From: Mycobacteriales bacterium
GTDB taxonomy: Bacteria > Actinomycetota > Actinomycetes > Mycobacteriales > SCTD01
Direction: 5' to 3'
DNA: 64,000 nt
NCBI GenBank assembly: GCA_030697205.1
Contig: JAUYQP010000010.1
Span: 62,001-126,000, forward strand
This document shows positions 45,521 to 53,276 of the stretch, in pieces. The notes under the pieces were generated by a model. The model did not search any database. It was given only the letters and a program-made list of their open reading frames with translations, and was not told the origin of the DNA. The translations under genes were made by a program, and so were the position numbers. The stretch's first letter is position 1, and each line of letters opens with the position of its first letter.

Positions 45521-46317
45521 CGCGAGGCCTTCAGCGCGGCCCGCGCCTCCTGCGACTCCACCTTGCGGTGCTCGTGGAAGTGACCCGGGTGGTAGAGGTG
45601 CGACCGCGTGCCCTGGCTCGCGAGCGCGGGTCCGACCAGCACCAGCGTGTGCTTGTAGAGCTTGTGCTCCTTCACGCGGTCGGCCAGCTCGCCGAGCCGG
45701 CACTCGAAGAGCAGCTCGTCCGGCCAGGTCGCGGCATAGGCGACCACGCACGGGGTGTCCTCGTCGTAGGACCCCGCGAGCAGCTCGGTCTGCAGCTGCT
45801 TGGTCCGCGCGGCCGACAGGAACAGGCACATCGTCGCGCCGATCTCGGCGTAGGCCCGGACCGTCTCTCGCGGCGGCATCGGCGTCTTGCCGCCCTCGAG
45901 GCGGGTGAGCACGACCGACTGCGCGACCTCGGGGATGGTGAGCTCGCGCTGCACGAGCGCCGCGACCGCGGAGAAGCTGCTGACCCCCGGGATGACCTCG
46001 GTGGCGAGGCCGAGGGAGTCGCACAGCTCCTTCTGCTCCTGGGTACCGCCCCACAGCGCCGGGTCTCCGGAGTGGATGCGCGCGACCCGCAGGCCCTCGC
46101 GCGCGGCCCGCTCGTAGTGCCCGGTGATGCCCTCGAGCGAGTGCTCCGCGGAGTTGACGACCACCGCGTCGGGCCGGGCGTGCTGAAGGACGTCCTCGTG
46201 CACGAGCGACGCGGCCCAGATGACGATGTCGGCCTCGGCGATGCGCTGCGCCCCGCGCAGGGTGATGAGGTCGGCCGCGCCCGGGCCCGCCCCGACAAAG
46301 CTCACGAGCCCGGTCAC
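45517..46317 (-). CDS. cobM: Precorrin-4 C11-methyltransferase
   Basis: 266 residues of the corrin SAM-methyltransferase fold: VSFVGAGPGAADLITLRGAQRIAEADIVIWAASLV, RIHSGDPALWGGTQEQ and VIPGVSSFSAVAALVQRELTIPEVAQSVVLTRLEG. It adds the C11 methyl. The C-terminal ~20 residues are basic and polar. GTG 46317 overlaps cobI by four bases. Confidence 0.94.
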   Translation of the reverse strand: MTGLVSFVGAGPGAADLITLRGAQRIAEADIVIWAASLVHEDVLQHARPDAVVVNSAEHSLEGITGHYERAAREGLRVARIHSGDPALWGGTQEQKELCDSLGLATEVIPGVSSFSAVAALVQRELTIPEVAQSVVLTRLEGGKTPMPPRETVRAYAEIGATMCLFLSAARTKQLQTELLAGSYDEDTPCVVAYAATWPDELLFECRLGELADRVKEHKLYKHTLVLVGPALASQGTRSHLYHPGHFHEHRKVESQEARAALKASR

Positions 46318-47039
46318 AGCTTGCCTCCACGGGTGGTGCGTCGAGCGGGGACGATGACGGTCGAGAGGTACGCCGCCTCGGCGGGCGCGTCGGCGAGCGG
46401 GCCGACCTGCTGGTCGGGCAGGCCGAGGGCCGAGCCGAAGACCGCGTCGTCGAGTCGGCCGTGCCGGGCCAGGACGTCGCGCAGCCTCGCGACGTGGCGA
46501 CCGCCCTTGTAGGCGACCACGCTGTCGAAGTGGGTGAGCGCCTCCTCGAAGGCCTCGAGCCCCGCGGTCAGCGGCAGCAGCGCGAGCGACTCGGTGCCCT
46601 CGCACAGCACGGTGCCGGAGCGGCTCGCGAGGTCCTGCATCGCGGTGATGCCGGGCACGGTGTCGACCTCGACCTCGGGCAGCCGCTCGCGCACCGCGTC
46701 GGCGAGGTAGGTGAAGGTGGAGTAGACGGCCGGGTCGCCGATGGTCGCGAAGGCCACCGTCCCGCCGGTCGACCGCAGGTGGTCGGCGACCGCGTCGGCG
46801 GCGTCCTCCCAGGCCTGTCGGCGGGTGTCGGTCGCGCCGCCTCGGTCGTCGAGGGCGAAGACCAGCCGGGTGATGCGGTCGTGGTCGACATGGGCCCGGA
46901 CGGTCGCCTCCGCGCGGCCCTGCTCGTCGGCGTCCATCACGGGCACCACGACGAGGTCGGCCTCGCGCAGCACGCGCACGGCTTTGACCGTCACGAGCTC
47001 CGGGTCGCCCGGGCCCACTCCCACTCCGGTCAGGCGCAT
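46314..47039 (-). CDS. cobI: Precorrin-2 C20-methyltransferase
   Basis: 241 residues starting MRLTGVGVGPGDPELVTVKAVRVLREADLVVVPVMD, with FATIGDPAVYSTFTYLADAVR and VPGITAMQDLASRSGTVLCEGTESLALLPLT. It methylates C20 of precorrin-2, or its cobalt form. The ATG at 47039 lies inside the end of cobB (10-base overlap). Confidence 0.94.
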   Translation of the reverse strand: MRLTGVGVGPGDPELVTVKAVRVLREADLVVVPVMDADEQGRAEATVRAHVDHDRITRLVFALDDRGGATDTRRQAWEDAADAVADHLRSTGGTVAFATIGDPAVYSTFTYLADAVRERLPEVEVDTVPGITAMQDLASRSGTVLCEGTESLALLPLTAGLEAFEEALTHFDSVVAYKGGRHVARLRDVLARHGRLDDAVFGSALGLPDQQVGPLADAPAEAAYLSTVIVPARRTTRGGKL

Positions 47040-48382
47040 CGGGCAGCCTCCACGAAGCGCGTCGCGATGCCCGGGATCCCAGCCCAGTGCAGGTGGAGGT
47101 ACGACGCGTGGACCGCACCTGCGACGAAGCCCTCACCGTTGGCCCACGCTCCGCCACCGACCGGGTCGACCTGGGTGCGATGGAACTCGTGACCGGTGAC
47201 CGGCAGGTCGCCGACCCACGACGCGACGGCGGCCTTCGTCTCGCGGTAGCCGAGGGTGAGGCTGTCGGTCATGCGTGCGGTCGCCGCGACGACACCGCAC
47301 ATCGGCAGCCCGTCGAGCTCCTCGCAGAGGTAGAGCAGGCCGGCGCACTCGGCCGCGATCGGCGCGCCGGTCGTGGCCAGGGCGGCGATGTCGGCGCGCA
47401 GGGTCGCGTTGGCCGACAGCGCCGCCGCGTGGACCTCGGGGAAGCCGCCACCGATGACCAGGCCGCGGGTGCTGGCGGGCAGATGGGCGTCGCGCAGCGG
47501 GTCGACGGTGACGACGTCGGCGCCGGCCGCGGTGAGCAGCTCGGTGGTCTCGGCGTAGGAGAACGTGAAGGCCGCTCCCCCGAAGACCGCGACGACCGGC
47601 CGGGTCGGCGCTGATCCTCCGGAGGATGTGGCGATCACGCCCGCCTGCGCCCCGTCAGTGATCGCCACATCCGGGGACCAGGGCAGCGCGTCGAGCGGCC
47701 CGGCAGAGCGGGCCACGGCGAGCAGGGCGTCGAGGTCGAGGGAGGCCTCCGCGAGCAGCGCGAGCCGGTCGACGACGGCCAGCGCCTCCGCGGACCGCTC
47801 GGCGGCCGGCACCAGACCGAGGTGGCGCGACGGCACCTCGATGCCGGCGTCGCGGCGCAGCACACCCAGCACGGGCACGTCGCCGAGCGCCTCGCGCAGC
47901 AGCGCCTCGTGACGGTCCGAGCCGACCCGGTTGAGGACGACGCCCGCGAGGCGGACGCTGTCGTCGTACGACGTGAAGCCGTGCACCAGCGCCGCGACCG
48001 AGCGCGACATCGACGACGCGTCGACGACGAGCACGACAGGTGCGTCGAGCAGCCGCGCGACGTGGGCGGTCGAGCCGAAGGCGGTCGCACCGCGCCCGTC
48101 GAAGAGGCCCATGACGCCCTCGACGACCGCGACGTCGGCGTCGCGCGCACCGTGGAGGAACAGCGGCGCGACGAGGTCCTCGCCGACGAGCACCGGGTCG
48201 AGGTTGCGGCCGGGCCGGCCGGTCGCGAGCGAGTGGTAGCCGGGGTCGATGTAGTCGGGGCCGACCTTGTGCGGGCTGACGGCCAGGCCGCGCCGGCGCA
48301 GCGCCGCCATCAGACCAGTGGCGACGGTGGTCTTGCCGGCACCGGAGGACGGGGCGGCGAGGACCAGGCGGGGCGCGCTCAC
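47030..48382 (-). CDS. cobB: Cobyrinate (hydrogenobyrinate) a,c-diamide synthase
   Basis: 450 residues. The N-terminal dethiobiotin-synthetase-like domain has the P-loop LVLAAPSSGAGKTTVATGL and KVGPDYIDPGYHSLATGRPGRNLDPVL. The C-terminal class I amidotransferase has VIGGGFPEVHAAAL, the nucleophile Cys in IAAECAGLLYLCEEL and the His of TGHEFHRTQVD. It amidates the a and c side chains. The linker between the domains (about residues 237-257) is encoded by a cluster of DNA palindromes and looks like an insertion. GTG 48382 overlaps the cobO stop. Confidence 0.95.
   Translation of the reverse strand: MSAPRLVLAAPSSGAGKTTVATGLMAALRRRGLAVSPHKVGPDYIDPGYHSLATGRPGRNLDPVLVGEDLVAPLFLHGARDADVAVVEGVMGLFDGRGATAFGSTAHVARLLDAPVVLVVDASSMSRSVAALVHGFTSYDDSVRLAGVVLNRVGSDRHEALLREALGDVPVLGVLRRDAGIEVPSRHLGLVPAAERSAEALAVVDRLALLAEASLDLDALLAVARSAGPLDALPWSPDVAITDGAQAGVIATSSGGSAPTRPVVAVFGGAAFTFSYAETTELLTAAGADVVTVDPLRDAHLPASTRGLVIGGGFPEVHAAALSANATLRADIAALATTGAPIAAECAGLLYLCEELDGLPMCGVVAATARMTDSLTLGYRETKAAVASWVGDLPVTGHEFHRTQVDPVGGGAWANGEGFVAGAVHASYLHLHWAGIPGIATRFVEAARCA
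47614..47672. repeat. Palindrome cluster inside cobB
   Basis: A 14-bp palindrome ATCCTCCGGAGGAT (47614-47627) abuts a larger hairpin with perfect 15-bp arms, GGATGTGGCGATCAC at 47624-47638 and its complement at 47658-47672, with a 19-base loop. It is in frame and encodes the flexible linker between the two enzyme domains. Confidence 0.75.
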
Positions 48383-48981
48383 CACTCGATCCCCCGCTGG
48401 CCCTTCTGCCCGGCGTCCATCGGGTGCTTGACCTTGCGGGTCTCCATGACGAGGTCGGCGACCTCGAGCAGCCGCGGGTCGGCGTCGCGGCCGGTGATCA
48501 CGACGTGCTGCGTGCCGGGGCGGCTCGCCAGCGTCTCGACGACGTCGTCGACCGACACCCAGCCCCACGTCATGGGGTAGGTGAACTCGTCGAGGACGTA
48601 GAAGCGGTAGGTCTCCGCGGCGAGGTCGCGCTTGACCTGCTCCCAGCCCTCGAGGGCGTTGGCGGCGTGGTCGTCGTCGGTGCCGGCCTTGCGGGTCCAG
48701 GACCAGCCCTCGCCCATCTTGTGCCAGGCGACGGTGCCGCCCTCGGCGCTGTCGCCGAGGACCTTCAGGGCCTGCTCCTCGCCGACCTTCCACTTCGCGC
48801 TCTTGACGAACTGGAACACACCGATCGACCAGCCCTGGTTCCAGGCCCGCAGGGCCATCCCGAAGGCCGCGGTCGACTTGCCCTTCATCTCGCCGGTGTG
48901 GACCACGACGAGCGCGCGGTTGCGGCGCTGGCGGGTGGTGAGGCCGTCGTCGGGGACCTCGGTCGGCTGTCCTTGTGGCAT
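48379..48981 (-). CDS. cobO: Cob(I)yrinate a,c-diamide adenosyltransferase
   Basis: 200 residues. The P-loop VVHTGEMKGKSTAAFGMALRA and the block VLDEFTYPMTWGWVSVDDVV identify the CobO/BtuR family, which attaches the 5'-deoxyadenosyl group to cob(I)alamin-type corrinoids. The N-terminal ~20 residues are typical. It lies 27 bp after the chelatase gene and overlaps cobB. Confidence 0.95.
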   Translation of the reverse strand: MPQGQPTEVPDDGLTTRQRRNRALVVVHTGEMKGKSTAAFGMALRAWNQGWSIGVFQFVKSAKWKVGEEQALKVLGDSAEGGTVAWHKMGEGWSWTRKAGTDDDHAANALEGWEQVKRDLAAETYRFYVLDEFTYPMTWGWVSVDDVVETLASRPGTQHVVITGRDADPRLLEVADLVMETRKVKHPMDAGQKGQRGIEW

Positions 48982-49008
48982 CAGGCGATCCTCCGGATCG
49001 ACGGCATG

Positions 49009-51012
49009 TCAGGCCGCCTTCACGACGCGGGTGAGCGACTCGGCGGAGAGCTCCTCGAGCCGGATCGCGCGACCGACCTGCTCGCCGAGCCGTTGGGCGA
49101 GCCCGAGCCGCACCGGCCCGCTCTCGCAGTCGACGACGACGACCGTCGCGCCGGTCGCGGCGAGGTGCGCGGCAGCCAGCTCGGGCGACGGGCCTGAGGT
49201 GTGCCGGCCGTCGGTGACGACGACGACGAGGGCCCGCCGCGCGGGGTCGCGGACGGCCTCGACGCGCAGCAGCTCGGCGGCGCGCAGCAGCCCGTCGGAC
49301 AGCGGGGTGCGGCCACCGGTCGGCAGGACGCGCAGCCGGGCGACGGCGGCCTCGACGCTCGCGGTCGGCGGCAGGACCAGCTCCGCGGCACTCCCCCGGA
49401 AGGTCACCATGGCGACCTTGTCGCGCCGCTGGTAGGCGTCGGTGAGCAGCGACAGGACCGCGCCCTTCACCGCGCCGGTCCGCTGCCGCGCGGCCATCGA
49501 GCCGGACGCGTCGACGACGAAGAGCACGAGGTTGCCCTCCCGCCCTTCGCGGACCGACTCGCGCAGGTCCTCACGTCGTACGACGAGCAGGTCCTGACGA
49601 CCGCGGGCCCGCTGGTGGGGGGCCGCGGCGCGCAGGGTCGCCGTGAGGTGGACGCCGCGGACGGGACCGCGGGGCAGGCGGGCGCCTGTGGTCTGGCCGG
49701 TGCCGCCCTCGGTGCGCGAGCGACGGCCCGCCGCGCCGCCGCGGCGGTTGACCCCGTCGACGGTGAGCGCGACCGCCTTGTAGGCCTCGTCCGCCTCCGC
49801 CGTCCGCTCACCCGCGCTCCCCTGGCCGCGCGACGTCTGCTCGGCGTCCGAGGCGGCCGCTCCCGGGTCGGCGGACGTCGTCGCAGGACCCTCGTCGGAC
49901 GTCTGCCCGGGTCCCACCGCGGCGTCGTCCGGGTAGGCGGACGTTGCGGACGGTGGGGTGGGAGGGGGCGTGGGGTCCGGATCCGGGTCGGTGTCGTCGG
50001 GGGTGACCGAGGACAGGGCGTCGTCGAGCTGCTGCTCGTCGAGACCGGGGGCCTCGAAGGGCGTACGACGGCGACGGTGCGGCAGGGCGAGGCGGGCCGC
50101 GGTGCGCACGTCGTCGGTGGTGACTTCGTCGCGGCCGTCCCAGGCGGCGAGCGCGATCGCGGCCTTCGCGGTGACGAGGTCGGCACGCAGGCCGTCGACG
50201 TCGAAGGCCGCGCAGACGGTGGTGATCTCGCGCAGCGCGCGGTCGGACAGGACGACCTTGGGCAGGTGGTCGCGGGCCACCGCGATCCGCTCGGCCAGCG
50301 CCGCGTCGTCGGCCTCCCAGTCGGCGGCGAAGCCGGCCGGGTCGGCCTCGAAGGCGAGCCGGCGGCGCACGACGTCGGCGCGCTCGACCGGGTCGCGGGT
50401 CGCCGAGACCTCGACGGTCAGGCCGAAGCGGTCGAGCAGCTGCGGACGCAGCTCGCCCTCCTCCGGGTTCATCGTGCCGACGAGCAGGAAGCGCGCGCCG
50501 TGGCGGACCGAGACGCCCTCGCGCTCGACGTAGGACGTGCCCAGCGCAGCGGCGTCGAGCAGCAGGTCGACGAGGTGGTCGTGGAGCAGGTTGACCTCGT
50601 CGACGTAGAGCACCCCGCGGTGCGCCGCGGCGAGCAGGCCCGGCTCGTAGGCCGTGACGCCGCTCGTCAGCGCCCGCTCCAGGTCGAGCGAGCCGACCAG
50701 GCGGTCCTCGGAGGCACCCACGGGCAGCTCGACCAGCCTGGCCGGACGCGTGGCCGCTTCGACGTCGACGTGCGGGCCGTCGGGGCAGGTGGGGTCGGGG
50801 TCGGCCGGGCCGCAGGAGAAGCGGCAGCCCGCGACGACCTCGACCGGTGGGAGCAGCGCGGCGAGGGCGCGCACCACGGTCGACTTCGCGGTGCCCTTCT
50901 CGCCTCGGACCAGCACGCCACCGACGGCCGGGGAGACGGCGTTGACGACGAGGGCCAGCCGCAGGTCGTCGAGCCCGACGACGGCGGAGAAGGGGTAGAG
51001 AGGCGCGCTCAC
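49009..51012 (-). CDS. Fused ChlI/ChlD-type chelatase subunit (AAA+ and VWA domains), putative cobaltochelatase partner
   Basis: 667 residues. The AAA+ part (about 1-340) has Walker A GVLVRGEKGTAKSTVVRAL, Walker B GVLYVDEVNLL and FLLVGTMNPEEGELRPQLLDRFGL. A proline- and acid-rich linker (about 345-420) leads to a VWA domain with the MIDAS motif VDASGSMAA near residue 510. This combines the roles of BchI and BchD. No other chelatase partner is seen, and CobN lies 4 kb upstream, so it probably energises CobN for cobalt insertion. It is the first gene after the cobalamin riboswitch; the start is GTG 51012. Confidence 0.9.
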   Translation of the reverse strand: MSAPLYPFSAVVGLDDLRLALVVNAVSPAVGGVLVRGEKGTAKSTVVRALAALLPPVEVVAGCRFSCGPADPDPTCPDGPHVDVEAATRPARLVELPVGASEDRLVGSLDLERALTSGVTAYEPGLLAAAHRGVLYVDEVNLLHDHLVDLLLDAAALGTSYVEREGVSVRHGARFLLVGTMNPEEGELRPQLLDRFGLTVEVSATRDPVERADVVRRRLAFEADPAGFAADWEADDAALAERIAVARDHLPKVVLSDRALREITTVCAAFDVDGLRADLVTAKAAIALAAWDGRDEVTTDDVRTAARLALPHRRRRTPFEAPGLDEQQLDDALSSVTPDDTDPDPDPTPPPTPPSATSAYPDDAAVGPGQTSDEGPATTSADPGAAASDAEQTSRGQGSAGERTAEADEAYKAVALTVDGVNRRGGAAGRRSRTEGGTGQTTGARLPRGPVRGVHLTATLRAAAPHQRARGRQDLLVVRREDLRESVREGREGNLVLFVVDASGSMAARQRTGAVKGAVLSLLTDAYQRRDKVAMVTFRGSAAELVLPPTASVEAAVARLRVLPTGGRTPLSDGLLRAAELLRVEAVRDPARRALVVVVTDGRHTSGPSPELAAAHLAATGATVVVVDCESGPVRLGLAQRLGEQVGRAIRLEELSAESLTRVVKAA

Positions 51013-51049
51013 GCAGTGGTGCCTTCCTGGGGGTCCGCGCCCCGGGTGG

Positions 51050-51160
51050 TCGGGTCGACGGCGGGAGTGTCTGGCTTCCCCGGATCGAGGGGGATCACAG
51101 TGGCGGGACCGCGCCGGACTCGCACCGGCTTCCTCCGTGCCGTCGTCGGCTCCCCCGACC
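51050..51160 (-). ncRNA. Cobalamin riboswitch upstream of the main cob operon
   Basis: The minus strand reads GGAAGCCGGTGCGAGTCCGGC, GCGGTCCCGCCACTGTGA (B12 box at 51104-51095) and GGGAAGCCAGACACTCCC, in the canonical order of the aptamer. It ends about 40 bases before the chelatase start. The whole operon to 38.2 kb should be repressed by cobalamin. Confidence 0.94.
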
Positions 51161-51279
51161 CTATCGCCCGGCTCCCTCACCGGGCAGGGCGGCAAGGCGC
51201 AACGCCACCGAGACGGCACGACACGAGACGGTGATGTGACCGGCACCTCACGGACACCCCGGCTCGTCAGCCTGAGCGA

Positions 51280-51564
51280 GTGGGCGACGACGGGTCCGGG
51301 TTCGCCGTCAGGTGGCCGGACGGCAGCGACGAGCAGTGCCACACGCCCTCGTCGGCCGTGCGCTCGCTGCTCGTCCATGACGCCTGCTATCCGGTCGCAG
51401 AGTTCGTCGACCTCAGCCGCGCGGCATTGATGCGGGCGTCCCAGCAGGTCGAGCGCCGCTGGGGCTTCCCGTGCCCGCAGGCCCACGCGCAGCTGGCCGC
51501 GCTGGAGCGCCACGCCTCGCAGTTCGACCCCGATGCCCCGGTACGCGTCCTCTACCTGCCCTGA
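51280..51564 (+). CDS. MSMEG_0570-family small protein
   Basis: 94 residues: GFAVRWPDGSDEQCHTPSSAVRSLLVHDACYPVAEFVDLSRAALMRASQQVERRWGFPCPQAHAQLAALE. The RWPDG start, the cysteine after it, the YP(V/L)AEF block and the GF(x)C block match the MSMEG_0570 family linked to nitrogen starvation in mycobacteria. The biochemical role is unknown. The usual partner genes of that cluster are not next to it here. The start is GTG 51280, without a strong ribosome site. Confidence 0.78.
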   Translation: MGDDGSGFAVRWPDGSDEQCHTPSSAVRSLLVHDACYPVAEFVDLSRAALMRASQQVERRWGFPCPQAHAQLAALERHASQFDPDAPVRVLYLP

Positions 51565-51616
51565 CGCTCACCCGGTCGGGTGACGTCGCGCTGCCCGGAG
51601 GCTCGTTGTCCCGGGC

Positions 51617-51781
51617 ATGACCGACCTGCGCACCGACCCGCTGCTCGCCCGCTGGCCCGGCCTCGAGGCCGCCGTCACGAGCGTCCACGCCCGACGGGTC
51701 CGCGACGAGGCGACGGCCGCAGCGATCCGCGCCTACCTCGAGAGCGGCACCGACAGCCACGAGGTCGACGTACGCCTGTAG
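51617..51781 (+). CDS. Possible 54-residue soluble protein, unknown
   Basis: ATG 51617, start MTDLRTDPLLARWPGLEAAV, end LESGTDSHEVDVRL. Third positions are almost all G or C, helices are predicted by eye and the spacing to neighbours is compact. A GGAGG lies 16 bases upstream, further than ideal. No family recognised. Confidence 0.5.
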   Translation: MTDLRTDPLLARWPGLEAAVTSVHARRVRDEATAAAIRAYLESGTDSHEVDVRL

Positions 51782-51790
51782 TGCCGGCCG

Positions 51791-52402
51791 CTAGTGCTCC
51801 GTGGCCAGCCGCAGCCCCATGCCGACCAGCACCACGCCGGAGACCTGCTCGATGCGGCGCCGCACGGATGGCCGCTGCAGGACGTGGCGCACCCTGCCGA
51901 GCAGCGCGACGTAGCCGAGCAGCCACGCCGTGGCCATCGCCATGAACGCCACCGACAGCACCGCCGTCTGCGGGCCGACCGGGCGGTCCGGGTCGACGAA
52001 CTGCGGCAGGAACGTCAGGAAGAACACCGCCACCTTCGGGTTGGTGAGGTTGGTGAGCAGCGCGGTCCGGTAGGCCCGCTCGAGGCTCACCGGTGCCGGG
52101 GCTACGTCGGGCTCGTCGCGGGCGCGTCGGGCGGCGAGCAACGACGACGCACCGAGGTACAGCAGGTAGCCGGCACCGACGTAGCGCAGCACCGTGAACG
52201 CGGTCGCCGACGCCGCGAGCAGCGCCGACAGCCCCAGCACGGCGAAGGCAGTGTGGAGCAGCCCACCGTTGACCAGCCCCGCGACCGTGACGACACCGGC
52301 CCTTCGCCCGTGCAGCAGCACCTGGCGCGTAACGAGCGCCATGTCGACCCCCGGCACCACGATCACGGCCAAGCTCACCAGGAAGAACGCGCCGAGGTCC
52401 AC
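51791..52402 (-). CDS. LysE/RhtB-family exporter
   Basis: 203 residues with six hydrophobic helices. The family start MDLGAFFLVSLAVIVVPGVDMALVTRQVLLHGRRAGVVTVAG, with the conserved PG(x)D(x)A motif, and the mid-block LLTNLTNPKVAVFFLTFLPQFVD are clear. It exports amino acids or related amines; the substrate is unknown. It is convergent with the small gene at 51.6 kb and divergent from the DUF1697 gene. Confidence 0.93.
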   Translation of the reverse strand: MDLGAFFLVSLAVIVVPGVDMALVTRQVLLHGRRAGVVTVAGLVNGGLLHTAFAVLGLSALLAASATAFTVLRYVGAGYLLYLGASSLLAARRARDEPDVAPAPVSLERAYRTALLTNLTNPKVAVFFLTFLPQFVDPDRPVGPQTAVLSVAFMAMATAWLLGYVALLGRVRHVLQRPSVRRRIEQVSGVVLVGMGLRLATEH

Positions 52403-52622
52403 GCAGCCAAGAACACCACGGGAGTACGACGGGTTGCGTGCCCGCGCCGCGAGCTCAGCACATCCGCTGGTCCGGTGCCGGCGGCACCTGCCGCGGAATC
52501 GTCACCAGCAGCGACGAGCTCGCGCTCAGAATGTGCGACAGGGGTGTGGCATGGGCGCCACGCTGCAGCACGCACGCCTGCAACGATGCGGCCATGTGGT
52601 CGTTCGGACGGGAGAGGTAACG

Positions 52623-53144
52623 GTGCGCTTCGCCGTTCTCTTGCGGGGCGTGAACGCCGGGCCGAACAACCGCATCGACATGGCTGCGCTGCGCACCGCC
52701 CTCGTCCGCGACGCCTTCGACGACGTCAGCAGCCATCTCCAGAGCGGCAACGTTGCGCTCACCTCGCAGGGGACAGAGGAGGAGGTGGCGGCACGAGTTC
52801 GCCAGGTTCTCGGCTCAGGGTTCGGGCTCGACGTGGGCGTCGTCGTCCGGGAGGCGGACGCCGTGAAGGCGGTGGTCGCCGAGAACCCCCTACGGGACGT
52901 GGCCACGGACCCCCGTCGTCACTTCGTCGTCTTCTGCTCGCGGCCGCACGACCCGGCACGCGTGCCGGCTCCGGTCCCTCCCGAGGCTCTTGCCTGCCGT
53001 TCCCGGGAGCTGTTCCTCTGGTGTCCTCATGGCGCTGCCGCCAGCAAGCTCATGCCAGCCCTCGGCCGCACGCCGCCTGCGCCTGTCACGACCTTCCGGA
53101 ACTGGAACACGGTCACAGCACTGGCCCACATGCTGGAGCCGTAA
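52623..53144 (+). CDS. DUF1697-family protein
   Basis: 173 residues. The start VRFAVLLRGVNAGPNNRIDMAALRTAL, the SGNVAL block and the C-terminal TTFRNWNTVTALAHML are family signatures. The two-domain ferredoxin-like fold has no known activity. GTG 52623 follows GGGAGAGG. The 220 bp before it hold no gene that I can see. Confidence 0.88.
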   Translation: MRFAVLLRGVNAGPNNRIDMAALRTALVRDAFDDVSSHLQSGNVALTSQGTEEEVAARVRQVLGSGFGLDVGVVVREADAVKAVVAENPLRDVATDPRRHFVVFCSRPHDPARVPAPVPPEALACRSRELFLWCPHGAAASKLMPALGRTPPAPVTTFRNWNTVTALAHMLEP

Positions 53145-53276
53145 CAGTCGCTCAGCCAGGCTGACGGCCAGGGGCCGTAGACCTTGATCACGGTGGCCGG
53201 TGACGCCCAGCACGTGGGTCTCGGTGGGTGCTCCGCGCCAGGACGTGGACACCTGACCGAGTCCTGGGCCGGCGGG

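Noticed and set aside
53145-53276. Possible mobile-element end beside the HNH gene
   Set aside because: No inverted repeats or target duplication could be identified by eye around the gene.
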